Source: Flavobacterium sp. xlx-214
Lineage (GTDB): Bacteria > Bacteroidota > Bacteroidia > Flavobacteriales > Flavobacteriaceae
Assembly (NCBI RefSeq): GCF_013874595.1
Contig: NZ_CP059431.1
Span: forward strand, 2,914,001 to 2,978,000
DNA: 64,000 nucleotides
Direction of reading: 5' to 3'
This document shows, piece by piece, positions 25,881-34,199 of this stretch. The notes under the pieces were generated by a model. It made no database searches. It had not been told where the DNA came from and worked only from the letters and a program-made list of their open reading frames with translations. A program made the position numbers and the translations under genes. Position 1 is the stretch's first letter. Every line of letters begins with the position of its first letter.

Positions 25881-27422
25881 ATGAAAAACAGAAAATTTTT
25901 AATTGTATCACTAATTCTATTTTTAAGTACAATTACAACTAAAGCTCAATCATTTCAAGAAAACAAACAAAATATCTATTCAAAAATTTCAGATGAAGTT
26001 TCATCTAATAACGAATTAGAACAATTGGCTTCAGAATTATTAGATGAAATTGGTCCTCGGTTAGTAGGTTCTCCAGAAATGGAAAAGGCACATCATTGGG
26101 TGATTTCCAAATACAAAAATTGGAATATAAATGCAGAAAATATTCCATATGGTGAATGGAAATCTTGGCAACGAGGTACCACTCAAGTTGAAATGACGTA
26201 CCCGCGTATCAAATCTATTGATGGTATGCAATTGGCTTGGAATGTAAATAAGGCTGTAGAAGCTGAAGTAGTAATAATGCCTATTTTTAAATCAAAACAA
26301 GAATTCGAAACTTGGTCAAACTCTGTTAAAGGTAAAATTGTTTTAATTTCTCAGTACATCTCTTCAGGCAGGCCAGAAAATCAATGGAAAGAAAACGCTA
26401 CCGAAGAAGATTTTGCTAAATATAAACAGCAAAAAGCAGATGAACTAACCGCTTGGAATAACAGTATCAAGACAACTGGTAAAACCTTGCGTGAAATCGT
26501 GGAATATCTAGAAACAAAAAATACTGCTGGTTTTATACAATCGTTTTTTACAGGAACTATGGGTAGCAACCGTATTTTTTACAGTTTTGCCAAAAACACT
26601 CCAATGGTTGATGTAAGCTTAGAAGATTACGGCTTGTTGTATCGTTTAGCGCAAAACAATAAAGCGCCTAAAGTTAAAATTAATACACAATCTAAGAATT
26701 TAGGCACTACAAAAACCTATAATACCATAGCTGTAATTCCTGGTAAAACTAAGCCTAATGAATATGTGATGCTTTCAGCACATTTAGATTCTTGGGATGG
26801 TGCTCAAGGAGCAACTGATAATGGAACAGGAACCATTTTAATGATGGAAGTTGCCCGCTTAATTCAGAAATATGCTCCAAATAACGACAGGACCATTGTA
26901 ATTGGACATTGGGGAAGTGAAGAACAAGGTTTAAATGGATCGCGTGCCTATATAATGGATCATCCGACTGAAGTTCAAAAAATAAAAGTCCTATTTAATC
27001 AAGACAGTGGCACGGGTAGAATTAATTATATTGGTGGACAAGGTTTTACTAAATCTTATGATTATTTAGGAAACTGGTTGCAAAATGTACCCGAAAATAT
27101 CCGTAAACACATTAAAACTGAATTTCCAGGAATGCCACAAGGTGGCGGAACCGACAATGCATCGTTTATAGCAGCAGGTATTCCAGCTTTTAACTTAAGT
27201 ACCCAAAATTGGGATTATGGTCAATACACATGGCATACCAACCGCGATACCTACGATAAGATTGTTTTTGAAGAATTAGAAAAAAATGTAATTACAACCA
27301 CAATTCTGGCATTAGAAGCAGCCAACGACCCCAACGAAATTTCAAACGAAAAACGAACTTTACCTAAAGATATTGAATGGCCAACTGTAAAAGAGCCAAA
27401 ACGAAATTCTAAAGATTATTAA
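25881..27422 (+). CDS. M28-family zinc metallopeptidase, secreted
   Basis: Exported aminopeptidase/carboxypeptidase-like enzyme, about 513 residues. I prefer the ATG at 25881 to an upstream in-frame GTG at 25872, since it opens directly into the signal peptide MKNRKFLIVSLILFLST...KAQ. Metal and catalytic motifs of M28: SAHLDSWDGAQGATDNGTG (His/Asp and bridging Asp), HWGSEEQGLNGSRAY (catalytic Glu pair), FNQDSGTG and WHTNRDTYDKI (last His). A protease-associated-like insertion fits residues 100-260. It probably acts in the periplasm or outside the cell. Confidence 0.92.
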   Translation: MKNRKFLIVSLILFLSTITTKAQSFQENKQNIYSKISDEVSSNNELEQLASELLDEIGPRLVGSPEMEKAHHWVISKYKNWNINAENIPYGEWKSWQRGTTQVEMTYPRIKSIDGMQLAWNVNKAVEAEVVIMPIFKSKQEFETWSNSVKGKIVLISQYISSGRPENQWKENATEEDFAKYKQQKADELTAWNNSIKTTGKTLREIVEYLETKNTAGFIQSFFTGTMGSNRIFYSFAKNTPMVDVSLEDYGLLYRLAQNNKAPKVKINTQSKNLGTTKTYNTIAVIPGKTKPNEYVMLSAHLDSWDGAQGATDNGTGTILMMEVARLIQKYAPNNDRTIVIGHWGSEEQGLNGSRAYIMDHPTEVQKIKVLFNQDSGTGRINYIGGQGFTKSYDYLGNWLQNVPENIRKHIKTEFPGMPQGGGTDNASFIAAGIPAFNLSTQNWDYGQYTWHTNRDTYDKIVFEELEKNVITTTILALEAANDPNEISNEKRTLPKDIEWPTVKEPKRNSKDY

Positions 27423-27425
27423 AAC

Positions 27426-27456
27426 AAAAAACACTCCTAAACAGGAGTGTTTTTTA
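27426..27456. terminator. Bidirectional terminator, M28 peptidase / bshA
   Basis: Arms AAAAAACACTCCT (27426-27438) and AGGAGTGTTTTTT (27443-27455), loop AAAC, between convergent genes. Confidence 0.9.
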
Positions 27457-28570
27457 ATGCTTTATGATAAATAGCTTCATATAAAGGAACTATTTTTTCT
27501 ACACTGAACTCTTTTGAATGTTGATACGCTTGCTCTTTAAATTTATTTAAGGTAACATCATCTTTTAAAATAGTTAAGGCATTTTTAGTCATGCCTTCAA
27601 TATCTCCAATATTATTTAAAAATCCTGAAACGCCTTCCACATTTACTTCTGGTAAACCGCCTGTATTTGATGAAACAACAGGTACTTTATTTGCCATGGC
27701 TTCTAATGCAGCTAAACCAAAACTTTCGGTTTCTGATGGTAATAAAAACAAATCGGAATACTTTAAAATACTATCTACTTCGGTTGAATTTCCAAAGAAA
27801 ATAACCTTGTATTCTATTCCTAATTCTTTTACTAATTTTTCTGCTCCTAAACGTTCCGGACCATCGCCTACCATCATTAGTTTAGCAGGAATTTCTTTCT
27901 GAATACCATTGAAAACTTTTACAATATCCAAAATTCGTTTTACTTTTCTAAAATTACTAATGTGCGTTACAATACGTTCTCCATTTTCAGCAAACAAATT
28001 TCTTCTACAATGAGCTGGAATATCTAAAACATTTTTATCTTCGATAAAATTCGGTATAACAGCAATTTCTTTAATAGTATCAAACAATTCGTAGGTCGAT
28101 TTTTTTAAATCAGCAGAAACAGAAGTCACATAATCAGACTGATTAATACTAAAACTTACTGCCGTTTTATAAAATGGATGATTACCCACCAATGTAACAT
28201 CGGTACCATGCAAAGTGGTAACCATAGGTAACGAAATGCCTTGCTCTGCCAACATTTGCTTTGCCATATAACCTGCAAAAGCATGCGGAATGGCATAATG
28301 AACGTGCAGTAATTCAATTCCAAACTCTTTTACCGTATCAACAATCTTACTTGACAAAGCTAACTCATACGGTTGGTAATGAAACAAGGGATACTCAGGT
28401 ACCACCACTTCATGATAATGAATGTTTTTATTTAAAAGTGCCAAGCGCACAGGTTGATTGTAGGTAATAAAATGCACTTCGTGATTACGATTGGCTAATT
28501 CAATACCTAACTCAGTTGCAACTACTCCACTTCCGCCAAAAGTTGGGTAGCAAACTATTGCTATTTTCAT
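27437..28570 (-). CDS. bshA: N-acetyl-alpha-D-glucosaminyl L-malate synthase BshA
   Basis: GT4-family glycosyltransferase of 377 residues that performs the first step of bacillithiol synthesis, joining UDP-GlcNAc and L-malate. The start MKIAIVCYPTFGGSGVVATELG is a BshA signature. The C-terminal GT4 motifs follow: HISNFRKVKRILDIV, MMVGDGPE, and the E-x7-E region SETESFGLAALEAMANKVPVV. The stop overlaps the left arm of the terminator. bshC is 31 kb away at 59250; bshB is not in the window. Confidence 0.95.
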   Translation of the reverse strand: MKIAIVCYPTFGGSGVVATELGIELANRNHEVHFITYNQPVRLALLNKNIHYHEVVVPEYPLFHYQPYELALSSKIVDTVKEFGIELLHVHYAIPHAFAGYMAKQMLAEQGISLPMVTTLHGTDVTLVGNHPFYKTAVSFSINQSDYVTSVSADLKKSTYELFDTIKEIAVIPNFIEDKNVLDIPAHCRRNLFAENGERIVTHISNFRKVKRILDIVKVFNGIQKEIPAKLMMVGDGPERLGAEKLVKELGIEYKVIFFGNSTEVDSILKYSDLFLLPSETESFGLAALEAMANKVPVVSSNTGGLPEVNVEGVSGFLNNIGDIEGMTKNALTILKDDVTLNKFKEQAYQHSKEFSVEKIVPLYEAIYHKALKNTPV

Positions 28571-28586
28571 TTTATAAAATCAAAAA

Positions 28587-31472
28587 TTAATTAGTAAGCG
28601 CGTCGTAAATTACTTGTTGAATGTCTTCGCGCGTATTTGCTTTTGACAATTTATTATCATCGGCATTAGGGTATGTTCTATTTGATAAAAACACGTATAC
28701 TAAATCTTTTTCAGGATCGGCCCAAGCCATAGTACCTGTAAAACCTGTATGTCCAAAACTTTTCATGGATACACAACCACAAGTTGGTCCACTTTTACCT
28801 AACTGAGGTTTATCAAAACCAGCTCCTCTCCTATTTCCTTCTTTACAATAATAACATGTATTAAAATCATTAATGGTTTTAGCAGACAATAAACGTTCAC
28901 CATTAAAAGATCCTTCATTTAAGAACAATTGCATCATTTTAGCTACATCTAAGGCATTACCAAATAAGCCAGCGTGCCCCGCAACACCACCTAACATAGC
29001 TGCGCCCATATCGTGTACGTAACCTTGAACGGTTGTATATCTAAAATAATTATCTTTTTCTGTTGGAGCTATTTGCGAAACATCAAATTTAGTTTGAGGT
29101 AAATAGGTTAAATTGTTTGCTCCTATTTTCTCATAAAAATAAGTGTTAACCAACTCATTCAAAGGTTTTTTATAAGAACGTTCAACAATTTCAGCCAATA
29201 AAATGAAATTCAAGTCGCTGTATTTGTATTCTTTCTTACCTAATTTAGAATCAGCAATTGTTTCTAACATTGTTTTCTTATAATCGGATTTTAAATACAA
29301 ATTTTCTGAAACTTGAATATTAAACTCTTTTGAAGAAGTTGCTTGATACAATTCTTTTTTGGGCTTGCCATTAGCATCTAAGGTTTCTTTGTAAAAAGGA
29401 ATCCAAGCAACCAAACCTGAATTATGAGTCAACATTTCTTTTACAGTGATATTTGCTTTGTCTGTTTTTTTAAATTCAGGTAACAAATCGCCTAATTTTT
29501 GATCAAAACGCAATTTACCATCATCGTACATTTTCATGACCATTGGCAATGTACCTAACATTTTTGATAACGAAGCTAAATCGTAAATGGTTTGATTGGT
29601 TACTTTTTCAGGATCATCATAAGACATGGTACCGAAGGATTTATTATAAATAATTTTTCCGTTTTTGGTAACCAAAACTTGAGCACCTGGCGTGTATTGA
29701 TTTTTGATTGCTTTATTAACCAAAACATCAATTTCATTTAATTTTTCTTCGTTTACACCCGCTTCTGCAGCTCTACCATAGTACAAATTTTTGTTTGCTT
29801 TGGTTTCAATTCCGGTGCCTACTTTAAAATGATTTCCTATAGATACAGGCAATTTTCCTTTTGCACCTTGCATACCAAAAATTACATCGGTAACTTTTCT
29901 GTGCGCAATTACGTTGTTTTGATATCCTAAAACAACAGCCTCAAATCTTGAAAAATCTTTAACTGCGTTTAACGCATATGGTTTTACAAAAGATGTAAAA
30001 ATGGTTTTATTGGTATTGGCAATTTTATCTAACAAAGTAGCTTCACTAGCTGTCATATCGTGTTTTTTCCATACACCATCTGCTTTATGATATCCTACAA
30101 TTACTAAATCAAAACCTTTTAAATCGTCTAAATGATCTTCAATTTGATAATGATTGAAAACAGTAATTGGTTGATTTGCCTGTAACGCTTCAATAAAAGT
30201 ATCGTTTACATCATCGCCTAATTTTACATACGCAATATTTTGAGATGTAGTTGAATTGAATGGTAAAATATTTTTATTGTTTTTTACAACAGTCACCATA
30301 TTTTCATACAGCTTATAACTTAAATCGTTATAAGCAACTTTATTTAAATCTTCGTATAAATTTTTCTTATTAATAGGCTTGTACTTATTTAAACCAGCTT
30401 TGTACTTATATAATAAAATTTTCTTTACAGAATGTGCCAAACGTTCATCAGTAAACTCTTTATTTTCATACGCTTTATTGAATTTTTCTATTGCTAACGG
30501 AACGTTTTCCGCAAACAGCAATACATCATTCCCTGCTAAAAAGGCAGCCAAATCAACTTCACCAGGCGATTTAAAATTAGCAACACCTTTCATATTTAAA
30601 GCATCAGTAAAAATCAATCCTTTAAAATTAAGCTCGTCTTTTAAAACTTTTGTAATGGTATTGTATGATAACGATGTAGGTACCCCTTTTGTAGATTCTA
30701 AAGCAGGAACATCTAAATGTGCAACCATTACCGAAGCTAATCCATCCTTAATTAATTTTTTATAAGGATACAATTCTATGTTATCTAAACGTTTTTTATC
30801 AAAATCTAAATGCGGCAAAGAATAATGAGAATCAGTTGCTGTATCGCCATGCCCAGGAAAATGTTTAGCTGTTGCAAAAACCTGATTTTCTTGCAAACCA
30901 CGCATTAAAGCAACCGCTTTATCGGCAACATTTTCTTTGGTTTCTCCAAATGAACGATTGCCAATAATTGGATTTAACGGATTGATGTTAATATCAACCA
31001 CAGGCGCAAACATAAACTGTATATTCATTCTTTTGGCTTGTTCTGCCATTTGCCCACCCATTTGTTCAATTAACTTATTGTCTTGAATTGCACCTAAATT
31101 CATGTTCCAAGGGTAACTATAGGTAGAATCTAAACGCATGCCCAAACTCCACTCGGCATCAATTCCTACAAACAACGGTACTTTAGAAACAGCTTGTAAT
31201 TTGTTGGTCATAGTTGCCTGACGACCTGGACCGCCTTGAAAGAAAATAACGCCGCCAATATTTTTTGATTTTACTAATTCTAACAACTCATTAACATGTT
31301 TTTCATCACGATTAGAGTAAGCTGCAACCATAAACAACTGTCCTACTTTTTCATTGAACGACATTTGATTATAAACGCTATCGACCCATTTTTCAGGTGA
31401 TGTAAATTTTGATTTTGGTTGTGCAAAAACGGTAAAAGGTATATATAAAAGTGATAACCAGATTTTCTTCAT
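28587..31472 (-). CDS. Fused GH3 beta-N-acetylhexosaminidase and serine beta-lactamase-family protein
   Basis: Exported two-domain enzyme of 961 residues with signal MKKIWLSLLYIPFTVFAQ. Residues about 30-370 form a GH3 NagZ-like domain with KHFPGHGDTATDSHYSLPH near 197-215, the motif containing the His/Asp acid-base dyad, and FTDALNMKGV with the nucleophile Asp. A GH3 C-terminal region follows. From about 580 a beta-lactamase-fold serine hydrolase begins, with SLSK near residue 632 and YSDLNF as YxN. The fusion suggests sequential action on muropeptides, sugar removal then peptide cleavage, in the periplasm. It lies 16 bp upstream of bshA on the same strand. Confidence 0.92.
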   Translation of the reverse strand: MKKIWLSLLYIPFTVFAQPKSKFTSPEKWVDSVYNQMSFNEKVGQLFMVAAYSNRDEKHVNELLELVKSKNIGGVIFFQGGPGRQATMTNKLQAVSKVPLFVGIDAEWSLGMRLDSTYSYPWNMNLGAIQDNKLIEQMGGQMAEQAKRMNIQFMFAPVVDININPLNPIIGNRSFGETKENVADKAVALMRGLQENQVFATAKHFPGHGDTATDSHYSLPHLDFDKKRLDNIELYPYKKLIKDGLASVMVAHLDVPALESTKGVPTSLSYNTITKVLKDELNFKGLIFTDALNMKGVANFKSPGEVDLAAFLAGNDVLLFAENVPLAIEKFNKAYENKEFTDERLAHSVKKILLYKYKAGLNKYKPINKKNLYEDLNKVAYNDLSYKLYENMVTVVKNNKNILPFNSTTSQNIAYVKLGDDVNDTFIEALQANQPITVFNHYQIEDHLDDLKGFDLVIVGYHKADGVWKKHDMTASEATLLDKIANTNKTIFTSFVKPYALNAVKDFSRFEAVVLGYQNNVIAHRKVTDVIFGMQGAKGKLPVSIGNHFKVGTGIETKANKNLYYGRAAEAGVNEEKLNEIDVLVNKAIKNQYTPGAQVLVTKNGKIIYNKSFGTMSYDDPEKVTNQTIYDLASLSKMLGTLPMVMKMYDDGKLRFDQKLGDLLPEFKKTDKANITVKEMLTHNSGLVAWIPFYKETLDANGKPKKELYQATSSKEFNIQVSENLYLKSDYKKTMLETIADSKLGKKEYKYSDLNFILLAEIVERSYKKPLNELVNTYFYEKIGANNLTYLPQTKFDVSQIAPTEKDNYFRYTTVQGYVHDMGAAMLGGVAGHAGLFGNALDVAKMMQLFLNEGSFNGERLLSAKTINDFNTCYYCKEGNRRGAGFDKPQLGKSGPTCGCVSMKSFGHTGFTGTMAWADPEKDLVYVFLSNRTYPNADDNKLSKANTREDIQQVIYDALTN

Positions 31473-31477
31473 AGTGT

Positions 31478-31517
31478 TGTAAAATAAAACATCCTCAAAA
31501 ATAAACTTTTGAAGATG
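31478..31517 (-). repeat. Degraded copy of the 32.8-kb terminator in the GH3 leader
   Basis: Near-identical to 32833-32871: both contain AAAACATCCTCAAAA and a TAAACTTT...GATG second half. Arms CATCCTCAAAA (31490-31500) and TTTTGAAGATG (31507-31517) pair with one mismatch. It lies 5-45 bp upstream of the GH3-fusion ATG, where a terminator is unexpected. Confidence 0.7.
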
Positions 31518-31588
31518 AAATTAATAATATAAATTCGAAATTTTCCGTTAAAAAAAGTGACCTAATCAAGTTTTGAAACAATTCAATT

Positions 31589-32323
31589 TTAGTTGAACCT
31601 GCTTTGTTCACATTTATGAACATCCCAACGCTTCATCATGAAGTTTAAGAATAATTTATTTAACTTTAAATTATCGCTTGCTGTATGTTCTCCTCCGTTT
31701 GCATTTTTAGTATCACACATTAACATTGTTGAACCTCTTAATGCATATTTTTCGCCATTAGTATATAGTATTATTTTCATTGTTCCGGGATCCATTCCGC
31801 CTCTACAAATTAAAACATAAGGTATGGTTATTTCAGAAATTCCATCATTGTTTAAATCTGTAATTGTTGTAGCCTTGGGTATAAATCCAGTAAACCAATC
31901 AACACCAAAACATTCATTAAAATCGTACATTTTCCAAGAAAGACTAAATTTAGTTTCACCTTGTTTTTGCTCAAACAAATACACATATAATTCAGATTTG
32001 TCTTGAATAGTGTATTCATTAGTTGCTTTTTCGTAATCTTTCCAATTAAACTGTCCTGTTACAGTTTGTATTAACATTTTATCACCCAATGTATCTTTCC
32101 ATTTTAAAGCCTCAACAACAGTGCCTCTAAAATCTAAATATTTTGGAATATCATCATAGCTTAAAGTATCTATTTTAATTTTTGGTTCGGAGTTGTTTTT
32201 ATCCCAAATACCTAACCACTCGTTTGCTTTAAGCGCCCTAAAACGTTGTTGCACTTCTTTTGATTGTCCAAAAGAACAAACGGAAAAACACAACAAGGCA
32301 AGAAAAGTAATTATTGTTTTCAT
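31589..32323 (-). CDS. Hypothetical exported protein
   Basis: A 244-residue protein with a signal peptide, MKTIITFLALLCFSVCSFGQ, and a mature domain rich in Trp and acidic residues. It has an ATTITDLNNDGISEITIPY stretch that looks like an FG-GAP/calcium-loop repeat (DxNxDG), and CRGGMDPGTMKI. It resembles a Flavobacteriaceae family loosely annotated as M949_RS01915 surface polysaccharide biosynthesis protein; that label has no enzymatic basis I can see. The upstream gene is 4 bp away on the same strand, so the pair forms a two-gene unit. The unit is bracketed by two copies of a terminator sequence. Confidence 0.75.
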   Translation of the reverse strand: MKTIITFLALLCFSVCSFGQSKEVQQRFRALKANEWLGIWDKNNSEPKIKIDTLSYDDIPKYLDFRGTVVEALKWKDTLGDKMLIQTVTGQFNWKDYEKATNEYTIQDKSELYVYLFEQKQGETKFSLSWKMYDFNECFGVDWFTGFIPKATTITDLNNDGISEITIPYVLICRGGMDPGTMKIILYTNGEKYALRGSTMLMCDTKNANGGEHTASDNLKLNKLFLNFMMKRWDVHKCEQSRFN

Positions 32324-32327
32324 GATT

Positions 32328-32792
32328 TTATTTTTTTATCCAAAGATTTGCCACTTCGGTATGATGATAAATTAAAACCCAATTTAGATTTACAGAAATT
32401 ATTGTTACATCATCAGAAGCAGAATATAAAAACGCTGTCCAATATTTAATAAAAATATCTTTTGAAGTTTTCAAACTTGTTTTTCGATGCCATGAGATAA
32501 TTAAATCTTCATTATACTGGCTTAAATTATTTTCAAGAACCTTTCTAAAACTCCGAATTTTTTCTTCAGTTTCACTACTTGCTCGAAACCAATTTGTCTC
32601 TATATATTTTTCGTTTATATTTAAACCATTCTCATAAAATTGAATGATTTTATATATTTTTTTCGATTCATTTTCATTTAATGGAAATAATTGAGACAAG
32701 TCTTGTTCACTCATATTAATCTCATTGAATCTCCATCCAAGTTCAAATCTAGATAGAGAAATTATCTCTTTCTCATCAATTTCAATTTTCAT
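32328..32792 (-). CDS. Hypothetical cytoplasmic protein
   Basis: A 154-residue acidic protein with no signal peptide or membrane segment. The N-terminal half contains EIDEKEIISLSRFELGWRF and QLFPLNENESKKIYKII; the C-terminal half contains the tryptophan-containing ISWHRKTSLKTSKDIFIKYW. I recognise no family. It is followed after 4 bp by the exported protein gene, so they are likely translated together. The pairing of a cytosolic partner with an exported protein and the bracketing repeats suggest an accessory insertion, but no toxin or immunity motif is visible. Confidence 0.65.
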   Translation of the reverse strand: MKIEIDEKEIISLSRFELGWRFNEINMSEQDLSQLFPLNENESKKIYKIIQFYENGLNINEKYIETNWFRASSETEEKIRSFRKVLENNLSQYNEDLIISWHRKTSLKTSKDIFIKYWTAFLYSASDDVTIISVNLNWVLIYHHTEVANLWIKK

Positions 32793-32837
32793 TTCTTGAG
32801 CTTAAAACTTTGTCCTACTAATATACCTATTTTGTAA

Positions 32838-32876
32838 AAATAAAACATCCTCAAAATAAACTTTGAGGATGTTTTA
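32838..32876 (-). terminator. Terminator after the 160-aa gene (intact copy of the repeat)
   Basis: Arms AAAACATCCTCAAA (32842-32855) and TTTGAGGATGTTTT (32862-32875), loop ATAAAC, perfectly paired. It follows the minus-strand gene 32899-33381. Confidence 0.85.
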
Positions 32877-32898
32877 AAAATATACTGTGTAGAAGCTT

Positions 32899-33381
32899 TT
32901 AAAAAAAGCGACTATGCCAACTTTCACCAGCAGGTACTTCCCAAAAATCTTCAAATTCTTCAATAGTATTTACTAAATTGTTAAAAACAATGGTATTTGC
33001 ATTAACTGCTTTTTCTTTTGCCATTTTCTTAAAATCAATCAACGATTTATGTGCAATGAATTCACCTGTTTTGTAAGTAACATTCATTTTATCAAGCAAA
33101 TCAACTTTGAATTTTTGTTCTAAATCTTGAATGATTTTAACCGAAGCATCAATAGAACAACCCGAAGCAGCATGATACTCTTGATCTACCGCCAAAATAA
33201 TAAAACGATTGTATTTTATTTGATACGAAGCTTTTAAAGGAGTACTATGTGCCGCCCAATTTTCAACAAAATTTGAAACCAATTCGTTTGCTGTTGCTAC
33301 TTCATCATCAGACAATTTTCTGTCTGACTGATATATCCAAATACGCGATGCTTTAGGCATCTCTTCAAAAGGTACAAACAT
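32899..33381 (-). CDS. Conserved hypothetical protein, often mislabelled ABC transporter ATPase
   Basis: A 160-residue cytosolic protein starting MFVPFEEMPKASRIWIYQ, with HAASGCSIDASV (a Cys within a small-residue loop) and ending ESWHSRFF. There is no Walker A, Walker B or ABC signature, so the label ABC transporter ATPase that some genomes carry is not supported. It follows the Fe-S protein gene with a 2-bp gap and the latter follows the membrane Fe-S protein by 24 bp, so the three appear to form an operon. The single conserved-looking Cys could be relevant to redox work; this is inference. Confidence 0.75.
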   Translation of the reverse strand: MFVPFEEMPKASRIWIYQSDRKLSDDEVATANELVSNFVENWAAHSTPLKASYQIKYNRFIILAVDQEYHAASGCSIDASVKIIQDLEQKFKVDLLDKMNVTYKTGEFIAHKSLIDFKKMAKEKAVNANTIVFNNLVNTIEEFEDFWEVPAGESWHSRFF

Positions 33382-33383
33382 AA

Positions 33384-34175
33384 TTATAAGTCTTGTGCAT
33401 TTGAAATTAATTCAGCTACATCCAACACTTGAACTTCACCTTCTTTGTGATTAAATTTAACACCATCAGTCAACATGGTGTTACAAAACGGACAACCTGC
33501 CGCAATAATATCTGGTTTTACTTCTAAAGCGTCATCGGTACGTTCCATGTTTACATCTTTGTTACCTTTTTCAGGTTCTTTAAACATTTGCGCACCACCA
33601 GCACCACAGCACAAACCGTTTGCTTTTGCACGTTTCATTTCTACCAACTCGGCATCTAATTTTTGGATTAAATCACGAGGTGCTTCATAAATTTTATTTG
33701 CACGACCTAAATAACAAGGGTCGTGGAAGGTAATGCGTTTTCCTTTAAACTGACCGCCTTCAATTGTTAAGCGACCTTCCTCAAGTAACGATTTTAAAAA
33801 TTCTGTATGATGTACTACTTCATAAGCACCACCTAAACCAGGGTATTCGTTTTTCAACGTATTAAAACAATGCGGGCAAGCTGTTACAATTTTCTTTACT
33901 TCGTAACCATCAAATACTTGAATATTCATCATGGCTTGCATTTGAAACAAAAATTCGTTTCCAGCACGCTTTGCAGGATCTCCTGTACAACTTTCTTCTG
34001 CACCCAAAACAGCAAATTTTACATTTGCTTTGTTTAATATTCTTACAAAAGCTTTGGTTATTTTTTTAGCTCTATCATCAAAACTCCCAGAACATCCAAC
34101 CCAAAATAAAACTTCAGGTTGTTCTCCGCGAGCCATCATTTCGGCCATTGTTGGTACTACTATATTTTCTGACAT
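33384..34175 (-). CDS. CCG-domain Fe-S oxidoreductase subunit (HdrB/LutA-like)
   Basis: A 263-residue soluble protein with two cysteine-rich CCG-type regions, the fold that carries special iron-sulfur clusters in heterodisulfide reductase HdrB/HdrD, GlcF and LutA. Seen: VGCSGSFDDR, EESCTGDPAKRAG, TACPHCFNT, then HDPCYLGRANKIYEAPRDLI, LCCGAGGAQMF and AAGCPFCNTMLTDG. The second half is a complete CCG motif; the first half has a single Cys where the CC pair is expected. Its operon partner supplies two 4Fe-4S clusters and membrane anchoring. Electron donor and acceptor are unknown. Confidence 0.88.
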   Translation of the reverse strand: MSENIVVPTMAEMMARGEQPEVLFWVGCSGSFDDRAKKITKAFVRILNKANVKFAVLGAEESCTGDPAKRAGNEFLFQMQAMMNIQVFDGYEVKKIVTACPHCFNTLKNEYPGLGGAYEVVHHTEFLKSLLEEGRLTIEGGQFKGKRITFHDPCYLGRANKIYEAPRDLIQKLDAELVEMKRAKANGLCCGAGGAQMFKEPEKGNKDVNMERTDDALEVKPDIIAAGCPFCNTMLTDGVKFNHKEGEVQVLDVAELISNAQDL

Positions 34176-34199
34176 GATTTTTTAATTTTTAGTGTGTTG

